A DNA stretch of 64,000 nucleotides, taken from positions 62,001 through 126,000 of the forward strand of contig NZ_JAHKQH010000024.1 of assembly GCF_018861025.1 (NCBI RefSeq), written 5' to 3'. Of this stretch, positions 1 to 8,214 are shown in pieces (position 1 is the stretch's first letter; every line of letters starts with the position of its first letter). Made by a program: the position numbers and the translations under genes. This stretch comes from Psychrosphaera sp. B3R10. GTDB lineage: Bacteria > Pseudomonadota > Gammaproteobacteria > Enterobacterales > Alteromonadaceae. The notes beneath the pieces were generated by a model. The model worked only from the letters and a program-made list of their open reading frames with translations. It was not told the origin of the DNA and did no database searches.

Positions 1-828
1 TGCTTCACTAACTTTATCCTTCGATTCAACAAAGCTTCGGATAGACGTTAAATAAGTCCGTCTGGATTTAGTATATTGCTTGGCATTTTGGTAGGCCCTT
101 GCCAAGTTAAATTCAGAGATCCCAATTTGCTGTCGGTTGGCATTTTCTTTCGCCCAAAAAATTGCTTTTTTTGAAGCTTCTATGGCAGCCGTTCGTTGAT
201 TTAATTGACCAGTGCAGTGACTCAGGTTGGTATAAAGCTCCACTTGAAAGCTGGGGTTATTATATTGGTAATAGTTCTTTTTGATGGTGAGAAGCAGTTG
301 TTTGGTTTCTAAAAACTTTGTTTTCGACTCAGCCACTAATCCCGATTTTTTTAGACGATGTGCTTCAACTAAAATGATATTGGCATAATGGATTAAATAA
401 ATAGGGTTTGAAATAGTCGAGGTAAGTTGACTAAAAAGCCCCTTGGCTTTATCTAAATAATAGATACCTTTTTTTTCATTATTTTGCGCAAACTGAGTTT
501 TCGCATGGTAAATACGAGTTAAAAATTGAAACTCTTTGCTCTTTATATTTTTGGAATCAACATACTTAGCCGTCGCCTCATGCAACCTTTGGGTGTAATT
601 TAATTGAAATAGAGATTCAAATTCATAAATTTTTAAAACATACCAAAAGTCTTGGTGTTCCTTGGTCTTAATTAGTTCTGCAGGTAATCGATTTAAACAT
701 TCGACAAATTCTGACTGACAAACCGTCCTGATACTCACTTTTGGAGGTGTTTTTTTAGCGGCAATGGCTACTGGCATCGTAACGATTATCAGGATAATGA
801 GGTAATAAAATGTTAGTAATAATTTCAT
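1..828 (-). CDS. Exported helical-repeat (TPR-like) protein, 3' part beyond window
   Basis: The reading frame is open from an ATG at 828-826 to the first base of the window, so 276 codons are visible and the C terminus is missing. The N terminus (MKLLLTFYYLIILIIVTMPVAIAA) is a typical signal peptide or membrane anchor. The rest is rich in charged amphipathic helices with repeated aromatic and alanine positions, as in tetratricopeptide repeats, for example a stretch with KAKGLFSQL and one with EFNLARAYQNAKQYTKSR. Proteins of this build in Alteromonadales often carry a C-terminal GGDEF diguanylate cyclase, histidine kinase or DNA-binding domain. That part would lie outside the window, so the function cannot be named. 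It is divergent from dnaK, with 310 bases between them. Confidence 0.75.
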   Translation of the reverse strand, partial: MKLLLTFYYLIILIIVTMPVAIAAKKTPPKVSIRTVCQSEFVECLNRLPAELIKTKEHQDFWYVLKIYEFESLFQLNYTQRLHEATAKYVDSKNIKSKEFQFLTRIYHAKTQFAQNNEKKGIYYLDKAKGLFSQLTSTISNPIYLIHYANIILVEAHRLKKSGLVAESKTKFLETKQLLLTIKKNYYQYNNPSFQVELYTNLSHCTGQLNQRTAAIEASKKAIFWAKENANRQQIGISEFNLARAYQNAKQYTKSRRTYLTSIRSFVESKDKVSEA

Positions 829-1055
829 AATATACTGGCTAATAGTTTCGTTGCCTTGATGATAACAAGGAATTCGTTCAATTATTACCAATTGTTTGTT
901 GTTTTTTCCCTCGATAGAAACAAACGGCTTAGAAAGCCTGCACTCTTCCATAGTTCTTAAATCCCGAATATTCGGATTAATATGCCGAAAAAAGGCCACT
1001 TCTTGGGTTTTTTCCACTGTAAATAGAAAAAATGTAAAAAAATATGCATTAAATA

Positions 1056-1083
1056 GTTGAAAATGTTTCCGCCAACCCCACTT
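1056..1083 (+). promoter_or_regulatory. Sigma-32 type heat-shock promoter of dnaK
   Basis: GTTGAAA at 1056-1062 and CCCCACTT at 1076-1083 are separated by 13 bases. The known sigma-32 (RpoH) consensus is CTTGAAA, 13-14 bases, CCCCATNT. The site lies about 55 bases ahead of the dnaK start, as expected for a heat-shock operon. The rest of the 829-1138 gap holds only a short dyad, CCGAATATTCGG at 964-975, of no known role. Confidence 0.8.
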
Positions 1084-1138
1084 AAGTTCCAAGCAAATTT
1101 ATAACCCTATTTTAATTGATGTTTTGGAGTGTAATCCC

Positions 1139-3070
1139 ATGGGTAGAATTATTGGTATTGATTTAGGTACAACTAACTCATGTGTAGCTGTATTAGACGG
1201 TGACAAGCCTCGCGTAATTGAAAACGCGGAAGGTGATCGTACAACCCCTTCTATTATCGCCTACACAGATGAAGGCGAAATTTTAGTTGGCCAACCGGCT
1301 AAACGCCAAGCGGTAACTAATCCAAATAATACATTATTCGCGATTAAGCGTTTAATTGGTCGTCGTTTCGAAGATAAAGAAGTTCAGCGTGACATCGACA
1401 TTATGCCGTTCAAAATTGTTAAAGCTGACAATGGCGACGCATGGGTTGAAGTTAAAAACGAGAAAATGGCTGCGCCACAAATCTCTGCTGAAGTTTTGAA
1501 AAAAATGAAAAAGACGGCAGAAGACTATTTAGGTGAAACGGTATCAGAAGCTGTTATCACTGTACCTGCTTACTTCAATGACTCACAACGTCAAGCAACT
1601 AAAGACGCTGGTCGTATCGCTGGTCTAGACGTAAAACGTATTATCAACGAACCAACAGCTGCTGCACTTGCTTACGGTGTTGGTAAAAAAGGCAGCGACA
1701 ATGTTGTTGCAGTATACGACTTAGGTGGTGGTACGTTCGATATCTCAATCATCGAAATTGATGAAGTAGACGGCGAGCAAACGTTTGAAGTATTAGCAAC
1801 AAACGGTGACACACACTTAGGTGGTGAAGACTTCGATAACCGTGTTATCAACTACTTAGTTGAAGAATTCAAAAAAGAGCAAGGCGTTAATCTTAAAAAT
1901 GACCCGCTTGCTATGCAACGTGTTAAAGAAGCAGCTGAAAAAGCAAAAATTGAATTATCTTCAGCACAAAATACCGAAGTTAACTTACCTTATGTAACAG
2001 CGGATGCATCTGGTCCTAAGCACATGAACATTAAGATCACTCGTGCGAAGCTAGAGTCTCTAGTTGAAGACATGATCCAAGCGACGTTGGAACCATTACG
2101 TGTTGCACTTAAAGATGCAGACTTATCAGTAAGTGATGTTAATGACATTATCTTAGTTGGTGGTCAAACTCGTATGCCTAAAGTACAAGAGGCTGTTACT
2201 GAGTTCTTTGGTAAAGAACCTCGTAAAGATGTTAACCCTGATGAAGCCGTGGCAATTGGTGCAGCGATTCAAGGTGGTGTACTTTCTGGTGACGTTAAAG
2301 ACGTATTGTTATTAGACGTAACGCCATTATCTCTAGGTATAGAGACTATGGGTGGTGTAATGACTCCGGTAATTGAGAAAAATACAACGATTCCTACTAA
2401 GCAATCACAAACATTCTCAACTGCCGATGATAACCAAGCTGCGGTTACGATTCACGTGTTACAAGGTGAGCGTAAACAAGCATCAGGTAATAAATCTTTA
2501 GGTCAATTTAACCTAGAAGGTATACGTCCGGCGCAACGTGGTACGCCTCAAATCGAAGTTACATTTGACGTTGATGCTGACGGTATCTTGCATGTATCTG
2601 CTAAAGATAAAGATACTGGTAAAGAACAGAAGATCACTATCCAAGCAAACTCAGGTTTGTCGGATGATGAGATTGAAGCAATGGTTCGTGACGCAGAAGC
2701 AAACGCGGAAGAAGATAAGAAGTTTGCGGAACTAGCACAAGCGCGTAACCAAGCTGACGGTCTAGCACATGCAACTGAGAAACAAATCAGTGAAGCTGGT
2801 GATGACTTACCAGCTGAAGACAAAGAGACAATTGAAGCTGCGATTGAAGAGCTGAAGGTTGCATCTAAGTCTGGTACGGTTGAAGATATTGAAGCAAAAT
2901 CTCAAGCGTTAATGGAAGCATCTCAAAAATTAGTTGAGCTTGCTCAAGCTAAAGCACAAGGCGGCCAACCTGGTCAAGCTGGCCCAGAAGCCGGTGCTGA
3001 GCAGTCAAATGCCCAGGACGACGATATCGTTGATGCTGAGTTTGAAGAAGTAAACGACGATAAAAAATAA
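1139..3070 (+). CDS. dnaK: Molecular chaperone DnaK (Hsp70)
   Basis: Cytosolic Hsp70 chaperone that binds exposed hydrophobic peptide segments in an ATP-dependent cycle with DnaJ and GrpE. The 643-residue product has the usual family length. The N-terminal ATPase domain (about 1-385) shows the phosphate-1 loop GIDLGTTNS and phosphate-2 motif DLGGGTFD. The conserved linker [11 protein letters not shown] follows, then the substrate-binding domain and a helical lid with an acidic tail ending EEVNDDKK. The ATG at 1139 is chosen over the in-frame TTG at 1124 because GGAG at 1126-1129 sits nine bases before it and the protein then begins [10 protein letters not shown], as in homologues. A sigma-32-like promoter precedes it and dnaJ follows after 110 bases. 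grpE is not in the window. Confidence 0.98.
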   Translation: MGRIIGIDLGTTNSCVAVLDGDKPRVIENAEGDRTTPSIIAYTDEGEILVGQPAKRQAVTNPNNTLFAIKRLIGRRFEDKEVQRDIDIMPFKIVKADNGDAWVEVKNEKMAAPQISAEVLKKMKKTAEDYLGETVSEAVITVPAYFNDSQRQATKDAGRIAGLDVKRIINEPTAAALAYGVGKKGSDNVVAVYDLGGGTFDISIIEIDEVDGEQTFEVLATNGDTHLGGEDFDNRVINYLVEEFKKEQGVNLKNDPLAMQRVKEAAEKAKIELSSAQNTEVNLPYVTADASGPKHMNIKITRAKLESLVEDMIQATLEPLRVALKDADLSVSDVNDIILVGGQTRMPKVQEAVTEFFGKEPRKDVNPDEAVAIGAAIQGGVLSGDVKDVLLLDVTPLSLGIETMGGVMTPVIEKNTTIPTKQSQTFSTADDNQAAVTIHVLQGERKQASGNKSLGQFNLEGIRPAQRGTPQIEVTFDVDADGILHVSAKDKDTGKEQKITIQANSGLSDDEIEAMVRDAEANAEEDKKFAELAQARNQADGLAHATEKQISEAGDDLPAEDKETIEAAIEELKVASKSGTVEDIEAKSQALMEASQKLVELAQAKAQGGQPGQAGPEAGAEQSNAQDDDIVDAEFEEVNDDKK

Positions 3071-3082
3071 GATGTAATCAGT

Positions 3083-3115
3083 CCTGTGTTAGCCGATGCT
3101 AACACAGGCTTTTTA
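3083..3115 (+). terminator. Hairpin after dnaK
   Basis: CCTGTGTTAGC (3083-3093) and GCTAACACAGG (3098-3108) form a perfect 11-bp stem with a CGAT loop, followed by CTTTTTAGG. It looks like a partial, possibly leaky, intrinsic terminator between dnaK and dnaJ. Confidence 0.7.
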
Positions 3116-3127
3116 GGTCATTAACAT

Positions 3128-3158
3128 GGGCGTTTTTAAAACGCCCTGTTTTGTTTTT
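3128..3158 (+). terminator. Second hairpin between dnaK and dnaJ
   Basis: GGGCGTT (3128-3134) pairs with AACGCCC (3140-3146), followed by TGTTTTGTTTTT. This is the second terminator-like hairpin in the same 110-base gap and lies just 22 bases before the dnaJ start. Confidence 0.65.
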
Positions 3159-3180
3159 AAAATATAGGTTAAACGTAGTC

Positions 3181-4317
3181 ATGTCTAAACGCGATTATTA
3201 CGAAGTTCTGGGAGTAGCAAAAGACTCAACGGAACGTGAGATCAAAAAAGCGTATAAACGCTTGGCGATGAAGTATCACCCAGACCGTACTGCCGGTGAC
3301 AAAGATCTTGAAATAAAATTCAAAGAAGTAAAAGAAGCATACGAAATATTGTCAGACGAAGACAAGCGTCACCAGTATGATAGTTATGGTCATGCGGCGT
3401 TTGAAAACGGACGTGGCGGTGGTCATGGTCATGGCGGCGGTGATTTCAGTGACGTATTTGGCGATGTGTTTGGTGATATATTTGGTGGCGGTGGTCGTCG
3501 TGGTGGCGGTGGTCACAGACAACAACGTGGCGCTGATTTACGTTACAACTTAGAAATGAGTTTAGAAGACGCCGTTCGTGGTAAAGAACTCGAAATCAAA
3601 GTGCCAACTTGGGTAACATGTAATCCATGTAGCGGAAGTGGTGCTAAAAAAGGCTCGTCTCCTAAAACCTGTAGTACTTGTCATGGTAATGGCCAAGTGC
3701 AAATGCGTCAGGGCTTTTTTGCGGTTCAGCAAACTTGTCCAACGTGTAAAGGCCAAGGTCAAGTTATCTCAGATCCGTGTAACTCTTGTCATGGTCAAGG
3801 TCGAATTGAAAAGACCAAAACCTTATCGGTTAAGATCCCAGCAGGCGTTGATACAGGCGACCGTATTCGTCTAAGTGGTGAAGGTGAAGCTGGATTAAAC
3901 GGCGCACCAACGGGTGACTTGTTTGTTCAAGTACATGTTAAAGATCATCCAATTTTTGTTCGTGACGGTAATAACTTGTATTGCGAAGTGCCAATTGGCT
4001 TCAGTACAGCTGCACTTGGTGGCGAAATTGAAGTTCCGACATTAGACGGTCGCGCTAAGCTTAAAGTGCCTTCAGAAACGCAAACTGGTAAAATGTTCCG
4101 CTTACGAGGCAAAGGCGTTAAGTCTGTTCGCAGTGGTGCTATTGGTGACTTGATGTGTAAGGTTATGATCGAAACGCCGGTCAACTTAAACGAAAGCCAA
4201 AAAGAATTGTTGCAACAGTTTAATGAAAGCATGTCTGGTAAATCGTCAAAATACCGTCCAAAAGAGCAAAGCTTTTTTGATGGTGTGAAGAAGTTTTTTG
4301 ATGACTTAACAAGTTAA
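3181..4317 (+). CDS. dnaJ: Chaperone DnaJ (Hsp40)
   Basis: Co-chaperone that delivers substrates to DnaK and stimulates its ATPase. The 378-residue type I protein has an N-terminal J domain with the HPD triad at residues 33-35, a glycine/phenylalanine-rich linker (about 75-115, with [11 protein letters not shown]), and four CxxCxGxG zinc-binding repeats: [24 protein letters not shown] and CNSCHGQG. The C-terminal substrate-binding domains follow. The ATG at 3181 gives the canonical start [11 protein letters not shown]; the frame extends ten codons further upstream, but that part is not family-like. It follows dnaK and is closed by a strong terminator at 4336-4364. Two hairpins in the dnaK-dnaJ gap suggest reduced expression relative to dnaK. 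Confidence 0.98.
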   Translation: MSKRDYYEVLGVAKDSTEREIKKAYKRLAMKYHPDRTAGDKDLEIKFKEVKEAYEILSDEDKRHQYDSYGHAAFENGRGGGHGHGGGDFSDVFGDVFGDIFGGGGRRGGGGHRQQRGADLRYNLEMSLEDAVRGKELEIKVPTWVTCNPCSGSGAKKGSSPKTCSTCHGNGQVQMRQGFFAVQQTCPTCKGQGQVISDPCNSCHGQGRIEKTKTLSVKIPAGVDTGDRIRLSGEGEAGLNGAPTGDLFVQVHVKDHPIFVRDGNNLYCEVPIGFSTAALGGEIEVPTLDGRAKLKVPSETQTGKMFRLRGKGVKSVRSGAIGDLMCKVMIETPVNLNESQKELLQQFNESMSGKSSKYRPKEQSFFDGVKKFFDDLTS

Positions 4318-4335
4318 TCAGGCTTTTATAAATTC

Positions 4336-4364
4336 AAAAAAACCTCGTTTATCGAGGTTTTTTT
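4336..4364 (+). terminator. Intrinsic terminator of dnaJ
   Basis: AAAAAACCTCG (from 4336) and CGAGGTTTTTTT (to 4364) form a stem around a TTTAT loop, with a T run directly after the GC core. Confidence 0.9.
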
Positions 4365-4452
4365 ATGCCTGTAATAAAGTGCTGATGTTCAATGTGATCT
4401 TAATGGATTGTCCCAACGTACATTAATTAACGCAACAGACAGGAATTTAATT

Positions 4453-4734
4453 ATGTACACATCAAATCAACCTAAATATGACAACGTATTAAAGCCAACG
4501 ATTCTTTGTATTGCAGAGTCGTCACACTATCTTGTAGGTGTAATTGACTCAGCGCATAACCTTTTACCGCTAGATCCCCAAGGTAAAGTTATATCATGCA
4601 GTTCATTAGTAGAAGCCAAAATGCTATTACGAAATAAAGGGATTTTGGTTGCGGATATTGAATATCAAACCGCATATGACGAAATGTGTGGTAATGCAGA
4701 ACGTGCACCATGCCTTCACGTTGTACAGTTGTAA
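4453..4734 (+). CDS. Small protein, possibly DUF6482-like
   Basis: A 93-residue soluble protein without signal peptide or membrane segment. AGGA at 4441-4444 stands eight bases before the ATG at 4453, which is preferred to the upstream in-frame start at 4408. The composition is balanced and the pattern (YLVGVIDSAHNLLPLD near the middle, ADIEYQTAYDEMCG near the end) suggests a small alpha/beta fold. It reminds me of the small DUF6482 proteins of marine gammaproteobacteria, but I cannot confirm this by eye. A second small gene begins 17 bases after its stop, so the two are probably co-transcribed. No function is proposed. Confidence 0.7.
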   Translation: MYTSNQPKYDNVLKPTILCIAESSHYLVGVIDSAHNLLPLDPQGKVISCSSLVEAKMLLRNKGILVADIEYQTAYDEMCGNAERAPCLHVVQL

Positions 4735-4750
4735 TAAAAGGCCTAAGTCA

Positions 4751-5059
4751 ATGACATCTAATACAACAATACCTAATAAAACAGCCTCAATAGAAACACT
4801 TTCAAATGTAAATGGCGTAGGGCATTGCCAATATAACGCGCCAAAAAACCAAGTGAGCCCAAAAGCATTACTCAACAGTAAATGGACTAAAGTGCACGTG
4901 ACTAATAAAGAAAAGCATTTTTTGGTAACGTCAGTCACGTTTGACGAATGGCAAAATGTCGTCGAGTGTAAAATTGAGGCCGTGATTTCAAACAATGAGT
5001 ACTTATTGGATTGGCGAGAACTAAAGCAAGCAGATAAGTGGCGACTGGGTTGGAATTAG
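4751..5059 (+). CDS. TIGR02450 family Trp-rich small protein
   Basis: A 102-residue protein whose C-terminal two thirds match the short tryptophan-rich family TIGR02450 (DUF2389) as I know it: SKWTKVHVTNKEKHFLVT, then EWQNVVECKIEAVIS and the closing DWRELKQADKWRLGW. The function of the family is unknown. The ATG at 4751 is used because the preceding in-frame codons encode non-conserved sequence that overlaps the upstream gene, and AAAGG at 4737-4741 offers a ribosome-binding site. The first 35 residues form a non-conserved extension. It probably forms a two-gene unit with the gene ending at 4734 and converges with the SDR gene at 5150. Confidence 0.85.
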   Translation: MTSNTTIPNKTASIETLSNVNGVGHCQYNAPKNQVSPKALLNSKWTKVHVTNKEKHFLVTSVTFDEWQNVVECKIEAVISNNEYLLDWRELKQADKWRLGWN

Positions 5060-5149
5060 TCTGTTTAGATTAGGCTCAGTTAAGTTCACTCTGTTCTCGA
5101 AGCATAAGCCTTAAATACACCAACTTGTTATAGTGATAAATGCAGTCAC

Positions 5150-5884
5150 TCACCACTCAATTGATTTTCCCTGCCAATCTAAAAAACTCAATGTTCCATC
5201 TATTTCTGTATTCGCTAAAATAGTGAAAAGTTGCTGGGCGACAAATTTAGGGGTAAACAGTTTTCCCGCAGGCACATTAGAGTGAAATGGTTTGGATAAC
5301 TCAGTGTCAGTTGTTCCAGGATGAAACGAAATGATTTTGATATTTTTGGCCCGCCTAGCCAGTTCAATCGCGGCATTTTTTAGCATCATGTTTAACGCTG
5401 CTTTGGATGCCCGGTAGCTATACCAACCACCAAGTTGATTATCGTTAATGCTGCCGACCCGAGCACTAAATACAACCACTTTGCAATTATGGGCACCAGT
5501 CAATGTAGAGACTAATTGTTGAAGCCAAAGCAAAGGGGTTAGCGCGTTGACTGTGACGATTTGTTGGAACGAAGCTGTGTCTATATCCTCTAACCGCTTT
5601 TCTGGCTTTATCGTGTCGCTATGGAGTAATCCTTGGCAAATAAAGACTTGAGTAATGGGGAGATTTGAGACTTTTTGAATTTTTCTCACCGCTCGCTTTA
5701 TTTCGTCAACATGGTAGTTATCAATCTCGATTTTGTGGATATGTGGGCCAATTGTATTTTCGTAAATAGCTAAATCTCGACTCACTAATATGAGTCCTTT
5801 GTCAGACTGAGAAAGTACTTCAGCGGCAAGTGCTTTAGCGATGCCGCTATTTGCGCCAATGATTAGGCTTTGTTGCTTTTGCAT
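5150..5884 (-). CDS. SDR family oxidoreductase
   Basis: A 244-residue short-chain dehydrogenase/reductase. The N terminus shows a nucleotide-binding glycine motif (IIGANSGIAKALA, residues about 7-19), the centre has the active-site serine region (VVFSARVGSIND) and the catalytic YxxxK appears as YRASK, followed by the HPGTTDTELSKPF segment. This resembles the small CsgA-like SDRs. The substrate cannot be inferred. The ATG at 5884 is chosen because a GGAG (complement of 5891-5894) precedes it and the glycine motif then lies at the usual distance from the start. Its start overlaps the end of the DCC-family gene by 38 bases, which suggests translational coupling in one operon with that gene and the flavin reductase. 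Confidence 0.9.
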   Translation of the reverse strand: MQKQQSLIIGANSGIAKALAAEVLSQSDKGLILVSRDLAIYENTIGPHIHKIEIDNYHVDEIKRAVRKIQKVSNLPITQVFICQGLLHSDTIKPEKRLEDIDTASFQQIVTVNALTPLLWLQQLVSTLTGAHNCKVVVFSARVGSINDNQLGGWYSYRASKAALNMMLKNAAIELARRAKNIKIISFHPGTTDTELSKPFHSNVPAGKLFTPKFVAQQLFTILANTEIDGTLSFLDWQGKSIEW

Positions 5885-6272
5885 TACAAGCTCCGTTTTG
5901 GCAAGTATCTGTTTTGATGTTAAATAAATTTGCGAGTACTGCGGAAATGGGCTGTCGATATTTTGCGACAACAAGATAAACCCAGTGGCTTATTGGTTTA
6001 ATTATTGGCCAGTTTAACGGTGCAACCCAAAAGCCCTTTCCTACAAGTGTCCATGCTCGATGGGTCACTTCAAGACCAAGTAATATCTTATCTTGATAGC
6101 GGCCATGCAATATCGCCATCGCCTTGGAGAACTCGATATCGGGGTAATGTTTAGCAAAATCCTGTTGGTGCAAGTCAACTAGGTTGATCACATCATGTGT
6201 GTCATGTTGTTTTAAATGCCGCATTTCCGATGAGCAAAGCGGGCACTGACCATCGTAAAATATTGTCATCAT
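5847..6272 (-). CDS. DCC-family thiol-disulfide oxidoreductase (DUF393)
   Basis: A 141-residue protein of the YuxK/DCC family. The signature is at the very N terminus: FYDGQCPLCSSEM, with DxxCxxC-type cysteines, followed by HDVINLVDLHQQDF and a segment with RAWTLVGKGFW. The family is predicted to have a thioredoxin-like fold and is annotated as thiol-disulfide oxidoreductase, though its biochemistry is little known. The start at 6272 has GAGG nine bases upstream; a second ATG directly follows at 6269. The last 38 bases overlap the SDR gene. DCC, SDR and flavin reductase genes are often found with photolyase genes in marine bacteria; no photolyase is present in this window. Confidence 0.9.
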   Translation of the reverse strand: MMTIFYDGQCPLCSSEMRHLKQHDTHDVINLVDLHQQDFAKHYPDIEFSKAMAILHGRYQDKILLGLEVTHRAWTLVGKGFWVAPLNWPIIKPISHWVYLVVAKYRQPISAVLANLFNIKTDTCQNGACNAKATKPNHWRK

Positions 6273-6365
6273 AAGGTATTGCCTCACTTGTCGGTGTTCT
6301 GTTTTACCCGAACTAAATTAGCTTAACTGAGTTTTTAGATTCTGGAGTTACTTCATTTTCAACAA

Positions 6366-7013
6366 TCACATGCCATCAAGTGGAATTTGTTGAGTCATAC
6401 TTTCTGGCTTGGCGTAGCTTAACCGGCTGAGTCTCTGGGTTTGGTGATAGCTGTCTAGACCAGAAATAGCAACAGTATCGATGGCTTCAATATCAATGTA
6501 TCCGTCTTGTTTGATAACGGAGGTGTTACAAATAACGTTGGTTATTTTTCCGATAACAAACAAGGTGCCGTTTAATTCAATTGGAATAATTTGTTGAAGT
6601 TCTAGGCTGTATTTTAACTCACTTTCAGCAACAAACGGCGCCGAAACGCCTGCAATATAGAAAGGGCTTAGCCCGGTTTCACTAAATTCACTTTGGCTTT
6701 TGTCATATCGTGCAGACGTTTGATGTGCTTGTTGCCAAATCGAGCTATTGACTTGGTTGATAGTGTATTGGTTGGTTTGTTCAATATTTTCTAACGTATG
6801 TCGAGTGACCGTGTTTGGCCTAACGATAAAACCCATTAATGCTGGAGACGCGCCTAAATGTACCACCGAACTAATCATAGCTAGGTTGGTTTGCCCGGCG
6901 TTATCTATCGTACCGACTAAATTCGCGCTTTTATAACCAGACAAACTATTTATAAATTGCGCTCGTTGCCGTGTTGGCATTTCGCTTAATTGATTTTCAT
7001 TAAAGTGGGTCAT
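6366..7013 (-). CDS. Flavin reductase family protein (FMN-binding split barrel)
   Basis: A 215-residue protein resembling the flavin reductase-like domain: an early segment SANLVGTIDNAGQTNLAMIS, then SPALMGFIVRPNTVTRHTLENI and the family-typical stretch after it (INQVNSSIWQQAHQTSARYDK). Such proteins bind FMN in a split beta-barrel and reduce flavin or use it in small reductions; the partner is unknown. There is no signal peptide, so it is cytosolic. It is the first gene of a minus-strand unit with the DCC protein and SDR, 93 bases upstream of the former. A 14-bp palindrome at 7082-7095 lies about 70 bases upstream of the start and may be an operator. Confidence 0.88.
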   Translation of the reverse strand: MTHFNENQLSEMPTRQRAQFINSLSGYKSANLVGTIDNAGQTNLAMISSVVHLGASPALMGFIVRPNTVTRHTLENIEQTNQYTINQVNSSIWQQAHQTSARYDKSQSEFSETGLSPFYIAGVSAPFVAESELKYSLELQQIIPIELNGTLFVIGKITNVICNTSVIKQDGYIDIEAIDTVAISGLDSYHQTQRLSRLSYAKPESMTQQIPLDGM

Positions 7014-7081
7014 GTTGTTATGTTCGTTACCTAGTTCAAAAGTGCTGTCTTCTTACAGTATTACGCACTGGGCAAAAAATA

Positions 7082-7095
7082 GATCAAATTTGATC
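7082..7095. promoter_or_regulatory. Operator-like palindrome GATCAAATTTGATC
   Basis: A perfect 14-bp palindrome lies in the 192-bp gap upstream of the flavin reductase gene. On the minus strand the second half supplies a TTGATC that could serve as a -35 element. The regulator is unknown. Confidence 0.4.
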
Positions 7096-7205
7096 AATAT
7101 GACATTGCAAAACAGTTACCAATTACGTGATAAAAGTTGCTTTGGTGACTCGAAATGAAGGTGGCACAAAGCTTAGAAGCTATTTACTTATTTAAGCGAG
7201 ACAAA

Positions 7206-8168
7206 TTATTTGGTAGGGCGTTTAAATATATTAACCAAAACCGTGGCAAAATCACCAATAGGCTTGAAGTATAAAGTTACGACCGATTGGTTTATTTTTT
7301 TATCTCTTACCCCAAATATTATTGGTTTTGAACATTCATGACTGCAGACTAATGAGTGTGTCATACGGTCCCAAATTGCCAATGTGGTACCAAAGTTTTT
7401 GTCTCGGTGGATGAAAGCGCGACTATGGTGAACTTGATGTTGAGCAGGGGAGATAAACCATTTTTCTATTGTTTTTGGCCAACTAAACCAAACATGTGAA
7501 TGACGCAAATTAGCCCCCAAAACATTAAATGCAAAAATAAACATATTGGCTCCCAAAATGTCGATAACCCGCAATTGGTAGCTAAACAAATAAAATCCCA
7601 AGCCTAAAACAAGACCATTAACTAACAGCAGTCGTATGGCATAAAGTGCACTTTCCACCGGATGAATTCGATAAACCGTTACCGGTGTTAAAACCTGCGC
7701 ACTATGGTGTACCTTATGAAATGCCCATAAAACGGGGATCTTATGTAAAGCTAAGTGAAGTAAAAATCGAGTAAGGTCGTCCATTAAAAAGAGCATAACG
7801 GTAAATAGCACCGCCACACCTGTTTTATTAGTGACTACAGCAGGGAGTTCACCAAAAATATTCTCCAGGCCAAACGAGACCCATATTGCAATTGGTGCAA
7901 CAGCAAACAAAAATGGTGTGATAATAAGAGTTTTAATGACAATGTTAATTATAAAAATGACATAATCATGTACTGCAGAGCGGTGAAGCCAAATACGTTT
8001 GTCTAAGACATATTTTAAAAAGCTCGTGTTTTTTTTATGACGGCTACTGACGACAAAAACAATCGCCAAAGTGGCAATAATATAGCCCCAAAACAAACGT
8101 TTATTGGGGCTAGTTACGTGCGCTAGCAGGTTGTCGTTTAATAAAGCGAGCCCGTCATAAAAGGTCAT
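7206..8168 (-). CDS. Sterol desaturase / fatty acid hydroxylase family membrane protein
   Basis: A 320-residue integral membrane di-iron oxygenase candidate. Hydrophobic segments occur at about 24-42, 71-92, 110-135 and in the centre (LLLVNGLVLGLGFYLF). The histidine motifs of the superfamily are present in order: HLALH, then HKVHH within KVHHSAQVLTPVT, and HQVHH after FISPAQ. These ligate the iron pair. Family members hydroxylate or desaturate lipids such as sterols, fatty acids or carotenoids at the inner membrane; the substrate here is unknown. It lies downstream of the flavin reductase unit on the same strand but with 192 bases between, and upstream of nothing on its own strand that it obviously serves. 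Confidence 0.9.
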   Translation of the reverse strand: MTFYDGLALLNDNLLAHVTSPNKRLFWGYIIATLAIVFVVSSRHKKNTSFLKYVLDKRIWLHRSAVHDYVIFIINIVIKTLIITPFLFAVAPIAIWVSFGLENIFGELPAVVTNKTGVAVLFTVMLFLMDDLTRFLLHLALHKIPVLWAFHKVHHSAQVLTPVTVYRIHPVESALYAIRLLLVNGLVLGLGFYLFSYQLRVIDILGANMFIFAFNVLGANLRHSHVWFSWPKTIEKWFISPAQHQVHHSRAFIHRDKNFGTTLAIWDRMTHSLVCSHECSKPIIFGVRDKKINQSVVTLYFKPIGDFATVLVNIFKRPTK

Positions 8169-8214
8169 AGTTTAAAATCAAAGTTGAAGTAACTTAAGTT
8201 TGTCATCTTATCAA

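Noticed and set aside
4627-4995. Minus-strand frame of 122 codons with hydrophobic residues
   Set aside because: It lies antisense over two small plus-strand genes that have family matches and better ribosome-binding sites.
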